Assembly: GCF_003362805.1 (NCBI RefSeq)
Contig: NZ_QNQT01000006.1
Location: 62,001 to 126,000 of the forward strand
DNA from: Neobacillus piezotolerans
GTDB lineage: Bacteria; Bacillota; Bacilli; Bacillales; Cytobacillaceae
Length of the DNA stretch: 64,000 nt
Direction of reading: 5' to 3'
The position numbers and the translations under genes were made by a program. This document shows positions 27,557 to 38,145 of the stretch, in pieces (position 1 is the stretch's first letter; each line of letters starts with the position of its first letter). The notes below the pieces were generated by a model. It was not told the origin of the DNA, did not search any database, and saw only the letters and a list, made by a program, of their open reading frames with translations.

Positions 27557-30285
27557 TATTCCCAGCCGATGGTGATGTAATTGGATGGCGCGGATTCATT
27601 GCCGGCAATATCGACGGCAGTCACATAGTAATTGCCTGGTGCCGCCGGGTAGGAGAGGCCTGTTCCGGCACGGATGCTTGCTGCCTTTATGCCGCCCGCC
27701 CAGTAAACACGGTAACCAATAATATCACTTTCATTAACAGCCTGCCAGGTGAGTGTGCCGCCCGAAGCCGAAAGTGAGACAGCCGCCGGGATCTTTCCGT
27801 TTTCCGGAAGTTTGGCATCCGGAACAATTACATTGGACCATCTTTGAAGCTTTGGAATGAGAGCCGCGGCATCTTTGAAATTCGTGCCGGCCAGGCTAGA
27901 TGCATAATCAGGGTTCAACAGCAAGCCTGATTTCGCAAAATCGCCAGGAGTCGAGTCGCCTGCTAAATAATTCCTGTCTCCAATCCTGACATATCTTCCG
28001 GCTCCGAAACTGTTGTCCACCTGTGTCGGAACGTATTTAACATTGAATAAATCCGTTTCCACAAGCCCCGCCCTTTGGCAGGTTTCCGATGGCAGCATAC
28101 CGGAAATCGCACAGAACGTTTTCTTCACAATACCGCCGGGCATTTTGAATTGGGCCTTCGGCGCGACCACGGATGGATTGACATCGTATGCCGCGTTCAA
28201 AAGTGAAGCCCAAAGGTAATTCGTTCGCTGGCTGTACGTCAGATTCCCTTTCGCCTGGAGTGATTTTGGCGTATCATATCCTGTCCAAATTCCGAATGTA
28301 ACGTTCGGATTCGAACCAACAATCCACGAGTCATGGTATTCGACGCCCGTGCCTGTCTTTCCGGCCCAATCCGTTTTGAATTTCAGCTTTCCGGGAACGC
28401 TTCCGGCGGTGCCATATTTGAATACATCCCGCATAATATCGACCGTCAAATAAGCTGTCTGCGGGCTGAATACAGTCACAGGTTTTGCTTTGTGCTCGTA
28501 GACTGGCTTTCCATCTTTGTCGGTTATTTTTTCAATCATGTAAGCATCGATAAACTTTCCGCCATTCGCAAACGTCGTGAAAGCATTTGTGTTTTCCTCA
28601 ACCGTTACGCCATTCGCCATGGAGCCGAGCGCGGTTGATGGGTTCACAAAATCATCCTTGAGCAGGGATGTGAATCCCATTTTTTCAAGATACTCCGCTG
28701 GGCGGTTTTTCAGGATTTCGGTGTACAGCTTGACTGCAGGAACGTTATACGATTTCGCCATTGCGAACCGGGCGGTGGCCAGCCCGCTGAATCCCCCACC
28801 GTAGTTTTTCGGCCAGATCCTATCCGGGTCGTGGGGATCAAGGTGCAAAGGCACATCCGGCAGGATTGTTCCCGGAGATGCTTTTCCGAGCTCGAATGCC
28901 GGTGCGTATACAAGCAGCGGCTTCATGGTGGAGCCGTTTTGCCGAATTGCCCGAGTGGCATGGTTCAGTTCCTGTTTTTTGAAATCCCTGCCGCCTACAA
29001 AGCTGAGGATTTTTCCAGTCTTGTTCTCAATCAGGATGGCTCCTACCTCAACGGGTTCCATCACAGTGATTTCTTCCTTGGTGTCCGGGTCTTCTTTCAC
29101 TTGTGGTTTATCCGGGCCAAAGTTTGGGTATTTATTTTTTGCTTCTTCCATCGCGTCGTACATATCTTTGTTGATGGTAGTATGGATGCTGTAGCCATTC
29201 TGTTTTAAGTCACGTTCGGCGAGCATATAGTATTTGTTATAAAGTTCTTCCTTCTCGGCTAGTTCTTTTTCGGAAATCCCAGCTTTTTCGGCAAGGATTT
29301 TCGCAAGGATGTCAACTGCCCGCTTTTCCGCCTCGACCATCACCCATGGGTATTTTTCCAGCGGGTCAGCGGATGGCTTCGCGAAATCCTTTGTAATGTC
29401 ATAGGCAAGGGCATCCTTGTATTGTTTTTCGGTAATGTAGCCCCCGTTATGCATCCTTTTCAGGACCACCTTCATCCTGTTAAGGCCGGGCTGAAGGTTT
29501 TTCTTTATTTGCTTATCCCTTGTAAAAGGAGTGTACCCAAATGGGCTTTGCGGGAGCCCGGCTATGAAGGCTGACTGGGGAAGATTCAAATCCTTGGCGT
29601 CAATCCCGAAAATCCCTTTCGCCGCTGATTGCACGCCCGCGATGTTTCTACCCGAGGAATTCCGGCCAAAGGTCGCCATGTTCAGGTACGCTTCCAGTAT
29701 TTCATCTTTTTCAAAGAACCGTTCGAGCCGGAGGGCAAGCAGGATTTCCTTGGCCTTCCGTTCAAATGAGACTTCGTTCGTTAAAATCTGGTTCTTGATT
29801 AGCTGCTGGGTCAGCGTACTGCCGCCAGACGCGTTAGCGGAATTGGTTACTTCCTGGACAACTGCCCTCATGATTGCTTTTGGGACCACCCCATTATGTT
29901 CATAGAAATACTGGTCCTCAGTGGCGATGATGGCATTGACCAGGTTTTCGGAGACATCGGTTAGCGTTACTATTTCCCGATCCAGGTCGCTCCTTAGCTT
30001 CCCGAGGTAGACATCATCGGCAAAATACACATCCGAAGTTTCGGTATAGCTGTAAATATCCCTTTCCATGCTCTCGAAGCTCCGAATGGGTTCGTCCTTG
30101 ACAAGGGATGCGAAATATCCCGCCCCCGCCCCGGCCGCGAACACTCCCCCGGCAACGCCGATCGTCAAAAAAAGAAGAAAAAGGTTCCAGGCTACGCCGT
30201 AAGCAATTCTTGCCCGTTTAACGGTTTTTTTATTTGTGAGGATCGTCCTTGCTTTCCTGAACGATTGCCGCTTATTATCAGTCAT
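27556..30285 (-). CDS. Class A penicillin-binding protein with C-terminal fibronectin-type-III-like domain
   Basis: Bifunctional peptidoglycan glycosyltransferase/transpeptidase, 909 residues. A short cytoplasmic tail and one transmembrane helix (about residues 33-58) precede the GT51 domain, with ATEDQYFYEHNG (catalytic E123), GGSTLTQQLIKN and RKAKEILLALRLE. The transpeptidase has SxxK at S452 (STMK), SYN, and KTG at K643. About 85 C-terminal residues (SLSASGGTLTWQAVNESDIIGYRVYW...) look like a fibronectin III module. GGAGGG precedes the ATG. Its C-terminal codons abut the repeat block, whose terminal bases form the stop. The paralogue (pbpD, pbpG or another) cannot be settled by eye. Confidence 0.92.
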   Translation of the reverse strand: MTDNKRQSFRKARTILTNKKTVKRARIAYGVAWNLFLLFLTIGVAGGVFAAGAGAGYFASLVKDEPIRSFESMERDIYSYTETSDVYFADDVYLGKLRSDLDREIVTLTDVSENLVNAIIATEDQYFYEHNGVVPKAIMRAVVQEVTNSANASGGSTLTQQLIKNQILTNEVSFERKAKEILLALRLERFFEKDEILEAYLNMATFGRNSSGRNIAGVQSAAKGIFGIDAKDLNLPQSAFIAGLPQSPFGYTPFTRDKQIKKNLQPGLNRMKVVLKRMHNGGYITEKQYKDALAYDITKDFAKPSADPLEKYPWVMVEAEKRAVDILAKILAEKAGISEKELAEKEELYNKYYMLAERDLKQNGYSIHTTINKDMYDAMEEAKNKYPNFGPDKPQVKEDPDTKEEITVMEPVEVGAILIENKTGKILSFVGGRDFKKQELNHATRAIRQNGSTMKPLLVYAPAFELGKASPGTILPDVPLHLDPHDPDRIWPKNYGGGFSGLATARFAMAKSYNVPAVKLYTEILKNRPAEYLEKMGFTSLLKDDFVNPSTALGSMANGVTVEENTNAFTTFANGGKFIDAYMIEKITDKDGKPVYEHKAKPVTVFSPQTAYLTVDIMRDVFKYGTAGSVPGKLKFKTDWAGKTGTGVEYHDSWIVGSNPNVTFGIWTGYDTPKSLQAKGNLTYSQRTNYLWASLLNAAYDVNPSVVAPKAQFKMPGGIVKKTFCAISGMLPSETCQRAGLVETDLFNVKYVPTQVDNSFGAGRYVRIGDRNYLAGDSTPGDFAKSGLLLNPDYASSLAGTNFKDAAALIPKLQRWSNVIVPDAKLPENGKIPAAVSLSASGGTLTWQAVNESDIIGYRVYWAGGIKAASIRAGTGLSYPAAPGNYYVTAVDIAGNESAPSNYITIGWE

Positions 30286-30372
30286 ATTATCCCTCCAAAA
30301 TCACCTACATTATAGCATAAACCGGCAAGGAATATTGCGAGGCTTGGAATATTCGTATAATTGGAAAGGCAT

Positions 30373-30402
30373 TTGACAATAAAGGGTCAGCTGTGGTAAA
30401 AA
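30373..30402 (+). promoter_or_regulatory. tyrS promoter, TTGACA-N18-TAAAAA
   Basis: Consensus -35 with an extended -10 (TGG before TAAAAA); transcription is expected to begin near 30410, just before the T-box leader. Confidence 0.55.
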
Positions 30403-30409
30403 CAGTACT

Positions 30410-31944
<1,535 letters not shown>

Positions 31945-31952
31945 TCAGAACA

Positions 31953-31984
31953 GCCGCGGGCGCACTTGCCCGCGGCATTTTTTT
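31953..31984 (+). terminator. Terminator of tyrS
   Basis: Perfect 9-bp stem GCCGCGGGC / GCCCGCGGC followed by ATTTTTTT. Confidence 0.9.
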
Positions 31985-32088
31985 AACCATTCCTTTGGGC
32001 GGCAGCATTATCTTCTGAGCCGTTTTATCCAAAGCGGAACCTTTCGTTTCCATCAGTCCTATAATGGAAAGAAGGGGAGGGTTGGCGA

Positions 32089-32286
32089 ATGAAGAAGTGG
32101 GTTTGGAATCTTATTTTTCTTATACTTTTTGCCCTGGTAACCTTTTTTGGCGTTGGGCCTTTGCTGCTGGCGGACGGGGTCTGGATTGAAAGGGTTTTGC
32201 CCGCAATTATCGTCCTCGCTGTCTATATTTATCTCAGCTATCTGTATCGGAAAATTGTGTTGGACAAGAAAAAACCCCGGTCCTGA
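32089..32286 (+). CDS. Small two-helix membrane protein of unknown function
   Basis: 65 residues with two hydrophobic helices (about residues 4-28 and 33-54) and a basic C-terminal tail (RKIVLDKKKPRS). GAAGGGGAGG lies nine bases before the ATG, and a TATAAT sequence at 32060 may be its -10. It is convergent with rpsD, and the hairpin that ends both transcripts overlaps its last codons. I do not recognise a family. Confidence 0.65.
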   Translation: MKKWVWNLIFLILFALVTFFGVGPLLLADGVWIERVLPAIIVLAVYIYLSYLYRKIVLDKKKPRS

Positions 32287-32303
32287 ACGGATCGGGGTTT
32301 TTC
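32269..32303. terminator. Bidirectional terminator between the small membrane protein and rpsD
   Basis: Stem AAAAACCCCGGTCC / GGATCGGGGTTTTT, loop TGAAC. It overlaps the stop of the plus-strand gene and has T-tracts in both directions. Confidence 0.85.
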
Positions 32304-32313
32304 AAAAGGCCGA

Positions 32314-32916
32314 TTAACGGCTGTAAAATTCGACGATAAGAGTTTCGTTGATTTCAGCTGGAAGCTCGGAACGCTCAGGAACACGAGTGAATGTGCCTTC
32401 AAGCTTGTCAGCATCGAAAGTCAGATAATCAGGAACAAAGTTGTTCACTGACAAAGATTCTTTCACAACATCAAGGTTGCGGGACTTTTCACGCAGGCTG
32501 ATTGTTTGGCCTGGCGCTACGCGGTATGACGGAATGTCAACGCGGGATCCATCAACAAGGATGTGGCCGTGGTTTACCAGCTGGCGTGCCGCGCGGCGTG
32601 TGCGGGCAAGGCCTAAACGGTAAACAACGTTGTCAAGGCGGGATTCAAGAAGAATCATGAAGTTTTCGCCGTGAACGCCTGCCATTTTGCCGGCTCTGTC
32701 AAACAAAGTGCGGAATTGGCGCTCGTTCACTCCGTACATATGACGAAGCTTTTGCTTTTCCTGAAGCTGCAATCCGTATTCGGAAAGCTTCTTGCGTTGG
32801 TTAGGACCATGTTGTCCTGGTGCGTATGGACGCTTTTCTAGTTCTTTTCCTGTACCGCTTAGGGAAATTCCAAGGCGGCGGGAAATTTTCCAGCTTGGGC
32901 CGGTGTAACGAGCCAT
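32314..32916 (-). CDS. rpsD: 30S ribosomal protein S4
   Basis: Primary 16S rRNA-binding protein of the small subunit and, in Bacillus, an autogenous repressor. The 200 residues start [16 protein letters not shown], with the S4 RNA-binding domain at about residues 90-150 ([22 protein letters not shown]). ATG 32916 has AAGGAGGAG upstream; the longer open frame lacks a ribosome site. The leader is long (about 280 bases from the predicted promoter) and structured, consistent with S4-mediated control. Confidence 0.97.
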   Translation of the reverse strand: MARYTGPSWKISRRLGISLSGTGKELEKRPYAPGQHGPNQRKKLSEYGLQLQEKQKLRHMYGVNERQFRTLFDRAGKMAGVHGENFMILLESRLDNVVYRLGLARTRRAARQLVNHGHILVDGSRVDIPSYRVAPGQTISLREKSRNLDVVKESLSVNNFVPDYLTFDADKLEGTFTRVPERSELPAEINETLIVEFYSR

Positions 32917-33050
32917 GAGAGACTCCTCCTTGTGTGTGTTTTTATTTGTAAAATAAAAACCGTATGAATCATCAATATGGGCCATTTTGTTTTCATGCAC
33001 CCTCGCCCCAGCAGCATAGGGTTACAAGATGCACCATCACATTTGTTGTT
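32917..33050 (-). promoter_or_regulatory. Candidate S4-responsive leader of rpsD
   Basis: Read on the minus strand, a GC-rich structured block (around 33041-33000, GGTGCAT ... GGGTGCATG) is followed by a perfect 10-bp AT hairpin GTTTTTATTT / AAATAAAAAC (32960-32938) just before the ribosome site. Bacillus rpsD is known to be repressed by S4 binding to its leader. The match to that RNA family is inferred from position and structure, not from a model search. Confidence 0.5.
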
Positions 33051-33053
33051 CAT

Positions 33054-33140
33054 GATGTCTAGCGCGGACCGCTAAGCGGTCGCTTCTGCTTTTCATGTTG
33101 TCTAGCTACAGTGACGTAAACGGTCACTTGCGGTTTTCTA
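33054..33140. repeat. Two tandem diverged units of the TGTCTAGC-type interspersed repeat in the rpsD leader
   Basis: Units at 33054-33095 and 33096-33140 share TGTCTAGC, an internal dyad (GACCGC/GCGGTC; GTGAC/GTCAC), then GC(T/G)TTTTC-like ends. They resemble the TTTGTCCAGCT...CGCTTTTC module found at 27181-27556. They lie between the rpsD promoter and the S4-leader-like structure, so they would be transcribed as part of the leader. Confidence 0.6.
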
Positions 33141-33204
33141 GTGTGAGGAACAAAATGAGAGCCATAATGGGTTCACATAGGCTGCGATATTTTACACAAA
33201 GAGT

Positions 33205-33234
33205 ATTATATAATTTTTCTTGTTGTTTAGTCAA
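33205..33234 (-). promoter_or_regulatory. rpsD promoter, TTGACT-N18-TATAAT
   Basis: On the minus strand -35 at 33234-33229 and -10 at 33210-33205. Transcription should start near 33198, giving a roughly 280-base leader. Confidence 0.65.
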
Positions 33235-33305
33235 GCCGTAATTTCGAAGGCAAACATTTTGCTTCCATCTTTCCTGTTTTTCACATATTCTGTAGATAGG
33301 TAGTT

Positions 33306-33319
33306 TGTAAGCGTTTACA
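33306..33319. promoter_or_regulatory. Perfect cre (CcpA) site upstream of methionine gamma-lyase
   Basis: TGTAAGCGTTTACA with flanking T on both sides matches every position of WTGNAANCGNWNNCW and is a near-palindrome. It lies immediately upstream of the AAGGAGGAG ribosome site, a position expected to block transcription or elongation. Confidence 0.8.
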
Positions 33320-33335
33320 TAAGGAGGAGTAGTTT

Positions 33336-34520
33336 ATGCAGGAGAAAGACCTTCAATTGGAAACACGCATGATCCACTCGGGCTATTCGCCCGCGGAACA
33401 CAAAGGCAGCCTTGTTCCACCCCTTTTTCAGACGTCCACATTTGTATTCGATAACGCGGCCCAGGGCGGAAGGAGATTTGCAGGGGAAGAAGATGGCTAT
33501 ATTTATACCCGCCTTGGAAACCCGACTGTAAAGGCGCTCGAAGACCGTATCGCCGAACTTGAAGGAGGAGAAGCGGCGCTTGCATTCTCTTCGGGGATGG
33601 CGGCTGTATCGGCTATCCTGTTCACGCTTGCAAAAACAGGAGGGCACATCCTTTGTTCCCAGGGTGTTTATGGCTGCACATACGGACTTTTGAAATTAAT
33701 GGAGGAAAAATTCGGGATTTCCCACAGCTTTTCAGACATGGAAACTCCTGAACAGGTGGAAGAAAGCATAAGGGACTCGACATGCTGCATTTTTATCGAG
33801 ACGCCAATTAACCCGACAATGAAACTGGTCGATTTGAAAATGGTCGCCGATATTGCCAAAGAGAGAGGCGTTCCGGTTGTTGTCGATAATACGTTTTCAT
33901 CACCTTATCTTCAAAATCCCCTTGCCCTCGGCTGTGATGTTTCGCTCCACAGCGCGACGAAATATATTTGCGGGCATGGGGATGTCATCGCCGGAGTGGC
34001 CGCGGGAAAAGCCGATTTTATGAAAAAGGTTGCTATGTCCGCCCAAAAAGATATCGGAGGGGTCATTTCCCCATTCGATGCCTGGCTGCTGCTCAGAGGA
34101 ATTAAAACCTTGGCTGTTCGGATGGACCGCCATTGCGAAAACGCCAAACTGCTCTTTACCTATTTAAAAGAACATCCAAAGGTATCATCCATCCACTACC
34201 CGGGTGACCCCGAGCATCCAGATTTCCACATCTGCGAAAAGCAAATGAAGAAACCAGGAGGACTCATTTCCTTTACTGTTGAAGGTACGAAGGAAACAGC
34301 CCAGGCTTTCATGGACCAACTTCGCCTAATCAAAATAGCCGTCAGCTTAGGGGACGCCGAGACGCTTGTCCAGCATCCAGCGTCAATGACCCATTCCGGC
34401 GTTTCTTCGGAAGACCGGAAAAAAATGGGGATATCGGATACAATGATCAGACTATCGGTTGGGCTGGAAGCATGGGAAGACATCCGGAATGATCTGGAGC
34501 AAGCCTTTTCAAAAATGTGA
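33336..34520 (+). CDS. Methionine gamma-lyase (Cys/Met metabolism PLP enzyme)
   Basis: PLP enzyme of the trans-sulfuration family, 394 residues, probably splitting methionine to methanethiol, 2-oxobutyrate and ammonia. The Schiff-base lysine is K209 (SATKYICGHGD); YTRLGNPT and SSGMAAVSA are present. A cysteine at C114 (VYGCTYG) matches the conserved Cys116 of gamma-lyases, which favours this over cystathionine gamma-synthase or beta-lyase. AAGGAGGAG precedes the ATG, with a perfect cre site 16 bases upstream of the start codon. The convergent neighbour is free-methionine sulfoxide reductase, a methionine-related context. Confidence 0.85.
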   Translation: MQEKDLQLETRMIHSGYSPAEHKGSLVPPLFQTSTFVFDNAAQGGRRFAGEEDGYIYTRLGNPTVKALEDRIAELEGGEAALAFSSGMAAVSAILFTLAKTGGHILCSQGVYGCTYGLLKLMEEKFGISHSFSDMETPEQVEESIRDSTCCIFIETPINPTMKLVDLKMVADIAKERGVPVVVDNTFSSPYLQNPLALGCDVSLHSATKYICGHGDVIAGVAAGKADFMKKVAMSAQKDIGGVISPFDAWLLLRGIKTLAVRMDRHCENAKLLFTYLKEHPKVSSIHYPGDPEHPDFHICEKQMKKPGGLISFTVEGTKETAQAFMDQLRLIKIAVSLGDAETLVQHPASMTHSGVSSEDRKKMGISDTMIRLSVGLEAWEDIRNDLEQAFSKM

Positions 34521-34556
34521 AAGTAATTTTTAGGGCTAATGGATTGGATAGCGTAA

Positions 34557-34597
34557 AAAAGGCAGGGCCGGGCCGATCCGGTTTCCTGCCTTTTTGA
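34557..34597. terminator. Terminator shared by methionine gamma-lyase and ytsP
   Basis: Stem AAGGCAGG (34559-34566) / CCTGCCTT (34585-34592) with an 18-base loop; A-run before and T-run after, so it can work on both strands. Confidence 0.75.
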
Positions 34598-34655
34598 ATC
34601 AATTTACTATCCTGTGAATTTCCTCTAAGCTATCTTGCCGGAATCGCCCTGATAA

Positions 34656-35138
34656 TTATAGATGGGCTACAAGCGAGGCGGTGAATTCTTCAAGCTTTTC
34701 CTGGTCAAGCGCGTCAAAGCGATTCTTCTCGGGAGAGTCGATATCAAGTACTCCGAGTATGCGCCCATCCTTAATGAGGGGAATCACGATTTCGGATTGG
34801 GAGGCCGCGTCACAGGCAATATGGCCAGGGAACTGATGCACATCCTCTACCCGGATTGTTTCCTTTTTCGCAGCGGAAGATCCGCACACGCCTTTTCCAA
34901 ATGGAATCCTGACACAGGCAGGAAGACCCTGGAACGGACCAAGAACAAGTTCGTTTTCCCCGTCCACAAGATAAAAGCCAACCCAGTTGATTCTGTCGAG
35001 GAACTGGTTCAAAAGAGCGGAGGCATTGGCCAAATTGGCAATCACATTTTCTTCCCCGTCAAGCAGGGCGTCAAGCTGTTTTATGACAAGTGCGTAATTT
35101 TCTTCGCGTGATCCGCTATACATTTGGACATTGAACAT
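34656..35138 (-). CDS. ytsP: Free methionine-(R)-sulfoxide reductase (GAF domain), YtsP
   Basis: 160-residue GAF-domain enzyme reducing free L-methionine-(R)-sulfoxide with thioredoxin. The three cysteines are C75, C85 and C109, with the same spacing (10 and 24) as the E. coli fRMsr cysteines, so the enzyme should be active rather than a GAF sensor. The ATG at 35138 has AGGTG about eight bases upstream. It is convergent with the methionine gamma-lyase gene and divergent from refZ. Confidence 0.9.
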   Translation of the reverse strand: MFNVQMYSGSREENYALVIKQLDALLDGEENVIANLANASALLNQFLDRINWVGFYLVDGENELVLGPFQGLPACVRIPFGKGVCGSSAAKKETIRVEDVHQFPGHIACDAASQSEIVIPLIKDGRILGVLDIDSPEKNRFDALDQEKLEEFTASLVAHL

Positions 35139-35305
35139 TCATTTTCACCTTGCCTTCGGAAGTTTTCTACTCATTTTAACAAAAAATGAGCCGCTATGGG
35201 GGAAAATGTCGACAAAATTATAAAGGAAAGCAACGGGGAGACAAAGAATGAAACAAACAGGGAAGTCCGCGAGTTAAGGATTCCATAATCCGGGAGGTCG
35301 GCAAA

Positions 35306-35932
35306 ATGCGGAAAAATTCAAAGGAAACGATTGTATCAGCTGCTGTTTCACTTTTTAATACAAAGGGTTTCGCCGGGACCTCAATCCGGGATATCGCCGC
35401 GAAAGCAAACGTAAATCCCTCCAATATCGGATATTATTTTGATAATAAGCTTGGGCTGCTGGAGCACTGCCTAACCACCTATTTCGAACAGTATCTTAAA
35501 CAGCTTGAATCAGCCCTTCCCCTGCTGGACCAAAGCCCATCGGCCTGTTTAAAAAAGGCGATGGAAAATATCCTGTATTTCCAATTTTCCAATATTCACA
35601 TGTCGAGATTCATTGTCAGGGAAATGTCCCTTGATTCCCAGACAGTCCGGGAAATCATGTCAACCTATTACCAAAAAGAGAAATATTACTTCCATTTGAT
35701 CTTCGAAAGGGGTATCGAGAAAGGTGAGTTCCGGAGACTTTCCCCCGCATATGCGATGATCCAGATAAAAGGCCAGCTTTCCATGCCGTTTCTGAATCCC
35801 CATTATATAACGGAAGTGCTGCATGTATTCCCGCACGAACGCTATTTCGCGGAAAAGTACCTGGAGCAGCTCCATTCCTGGATTGACGGGGCTGTTCTGG
35901 AAAAGACGCTTGTGGCTCCGTCCCGTGTGTAA
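35306..35932 (+). CDS. refZ: TetR-family regulator of FtsZ, RefZ (YttP)
   Basis: 208 residues. N-terminal TetR helix-turn-helix (TSIRDIAAKANVNPSNIGYYF, about residues 25-45) and a helical C-terminal domain. The B. subtilis homologue binds RBM sites near the origin and tunes Z-ring position during early sporulation. The assignment rests on sequence character and on position beside ytsP and ezrA. GGGAGGTC lies upstream of the ATG. A terminator-like hairpin follows at 36010. I did not identify a RefZ-binding motif here. Confidence 0.85.
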   Translation: MRKNSKETIVSAAVSLFNTKGFAGTSIRDIAAKANVNPSNIGYYFDNKLGLLEHCLTTYFEQYLKQLESALPLLDQSPSACLKKAMENILYFQFSNIHMSRFIVREMSLDSQTVREIMSTYYQKEKYYFHLIFERGIEKGEFRRLSPAYAMIQIKGQLSMPFLNPHYITEVLHVFPHERYFAEKYLEQLHSWIDGAVLEKTLVAPSRV

Positions 35933-36272
35933 TTGAGGCGGAAAGGGATGCGGGCCGCCATACCCTAAAGCTAAACACTGCCCACTCGTACCCGGGCGGC
36001 GGACGAAAATCCCTGGACCCCCGGGGTTTTTTGTTGTTGCGGAAATCAGGTTATCATTTGCATTTCCGGAAACGGTGTAGTTGAATGAACATATCTTTTT
36101 GATGAACGGTTATGTTTAACAAGTCCCAGAAAGGGATTTTTTTAAAAATATTTAAATTAATAGTCAAAAATTGTCGCTTACATGGTATCATAAAGGCAAT
36201 TAAACGAGTAAAATAGGCGTTTTTTTATCATAATCGACATTCTGTTGTTCATATATGAAGCAGGGGGATACT
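35933..36272. other. Intergenic region between refZ and ezrA
   Basis: 340 bases without a supportable gene. It holds the refZ terminator (36010-36033), a 7-bp dyad CGGAAAT/ATTTCCG (36040-36068) and an AT-rich stretch. A candidate extended -10 for ezrA (TGG-TATCAT, 36183-36191) has a weak -35. Confidence 0.5.
36010..36033 (+). terminator. Terminator of refZ
   Basis: Stem CCCTGG / CCGGGG (one wobble pair) with a short loop, followed by seven T. Confidence 0.65.
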
Positions 36273-37961
36273 ATGGAGTATATTATTGGATTTATTTTCC
36301 TGGCAATCGCATTGTTTATTGCGGGATATTTTATAAAAAGGAAGCATTATAAGGAAATTGACAAGCTTGAAGCATGGAAGCTTGATATCATGGACAGGCC
36401 GGTCCTTGCCGAAATGTCCCGGGTGAAACAGCTGAACATGACCGGCCAGACGGAAGAGCTGTTTGAACGCTGGCGGAGCGAATGGGATGAGGTTGTTACG
36501 GTTATGCTGCCCCAGGTGGAAGAAATGCTGTTCGATGGGGAGGAATACATAGACAAGTACCGTTTCGGCAAAGCGAAAGAGGTCCAGCGCGGAATCCAAT
36601 CAAAACTGGAAGAGACCGAAGAATTTATTAAAAGGATTTTGTCCGAGCTGAATGAATTGGTTGGCAGTGAGGAAAAAAACAGGACCGAAATTGAAGAACT
36701 CAGGGAAATGTACAGGGAATCGAAGAAAAACCTTCTCGCACACAGGCACAGTTTTGGAAAAGCGGAAAAGCGACTTGAGCAAATCCTTGATGAGGCGGCG
36801 GCCAGGTTTAAGGAATTCGAGGAGCGGACCGCCCATGGCGATTACCTTCAGGCAAGGGAAACGGTTATCCTTCTTAGGCAGCAGCTTGAGGATGTCAAAC
36901 TTCAGATGGGCCGTATTCCTGAACTATTGATTGAGTGCCAGTCGCTCGTCCCATCGCTGATAGCAGAATTGCTGGGGGGATACAGGGAGATGGCTTCCCA
37001 GGGCTATTACCTCGACCATCTCGAATTTGATGGGGAGGCGAAAAAGCTTGAACAGGAGCTTGCGGTTTACCTTTCAATGGTCGAAGAAGTCCAGATTGAA
37101 AAAGTCGAGCAGGGGATTAAAGGAATCCGCGCCCGGGTTGAGGCCCTTATGGATCTGCTTGAACAGGAAGTGAACGCCAGGCAGTTCATCAAGCAGAACC
37201 AGGAAGATTCCATGGATGTACTGGAAACTGTCCTTGAGACAAATAACGTCATGAAATCCGAAGTAGCCCATATTCAGGAAACATACCATTTATCGGAAAA
37301 GGATCTCGCCGTCCAGAGGAAATTTGAAAAGAAACTTTCCGAACTCACCAAACGGTTCGAAATCCTGATTGAAAAAATTAAATTGAATGAGACGGCCCAA
37401 ACCTCCTTGAGCGCAGACCTTGAAGAAATCAGGAAGGAGCTGGACGCCCTTCATGAGGACCAAAAGGTTTTCTCAACAAAGCTGAGCGACTTGCGCAAAG
37501 AAGAGATGGAAGCAAGGGATACGGTAAGGGAATTAATCAGAAAGATTGGCGAAACCTCGAGGTTGGTCGCAAGGAGCAATATTCCAGGGCTCCCGGAAAC
37601 GTATACGTACCTGCTTGAGGATGGGAATGAAAGCATTAGAAATGTCCAGATGAAGCTTGAAGAAAAACCGCTCGATATGGATGCTGTCAAACAGTATCTT
37701 GAAATTGCGGAATTGACGATCGAAAAGCTTGCCGAAACGACCAAGGAAATGGTGGAAAATGTAATCCTGGCGGAAAGGGTTATCCAATACGGCAACAGGT
37801 ACCGTAGCAAATATCCTTCCGTCGCAAAGGGGCTTTTAGAAGCGGAAAAGCTGTTCCGCAATTATGAGTACGAGGCGGCCCTCGAACAAGCAGCCACGTC
37901 AATCGAGGAAATTGACCCGGGCGCCATCAAAAAAATCGAAATGCTTATTTCAAATGACTAA
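36273..37961 (+). CDS. ezrA: Septation ring formation regulator EzrA
   Basis: Spectrin-like membrane protein that restrains FtsZ assembly away from mid-cell and takes part in the divisome. One N-terminal transmembrane helix (about residues 2-23) is followed by a long all-helical, Glu/Lys-rich cytoplasmic region arranged as repeats. The 562-residue length from ATG 36273 equals the B. subtilis protein; AGGGGGAT precedes it. Flanked by refZ, another division regulator, and nifZ. A strong terminator follows. Confidence 0.95.
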   Translation: MEYIIGFIFLAIALFIAGYFIKRKHYKEIDKLEAWKLDIMDRPVLAEMSRVKQLNMTGQTEELFERWRSEWDEVVTVMLPQVEEMLFDGEEYIDKYRFGKAKEVQRGIQSKLEETEEFIKRILSELNELVGSEEKNRTEIEELREMYRESKKNLLAHRHSFGKAEKRLEQILDEAAARFKEFEERTAHGDYLQARETVILLRQQLEDVKLQMGRIPELLIECQSLVPSLIAELLGGYREMASQGYYLDHLEFDGEAKKLEQELAVYLSMVEEVQIEKVEQGIKGIRARVEALMDLLEQEVNARQFIKQNQEDSMDVLETVLETNNVMKSEVAHIQETYHLSEKDLAVQRKFEKKLSELTKRFEILIEKIKLNETAQTSLSADLEEIRKELDALHEDQKVFSTKLSDLRKEEMEARDTVRELIRKIGETSRLVARSNIPGLPETYTYLLEDGNESIRNVQMKLEEKPLDMDAVKQYLEIAELTIEKLAETTKEMVENVILAERVIQYGNRYRSKYPSVAKGLLEAEKLFRNYEYEAALEQAATSIEEIDPGAIKKIEMLISND

Positions 37962-37967
37962 CCCATT

Positions 37968-38006
37968 GGGACCGTCGCGCGGCAAAAAGCCGCCCGGTCC
38001 TTTTTT
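37968..38006 (+). terminator. Terminator of ezrA
   Basis: Long GC-rich stem GGACCG...CGGC / GCCG...CGGTCC with loop AAAAA, followed by six T. Confidence 0.88.
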
Positions 38007-38145
38007 GCTGAAATTCTTAAAATCAGGGTTGGAAGTTTTTTTATTGTAGGATATGCTAAGAAAGGTTTCGCTGGATTAATCGCCTTTTTGGGGCTTACAT
38101 TATAAATACAAAACGATATTCCGTTAAAGGGAACGGAGGCAATCC

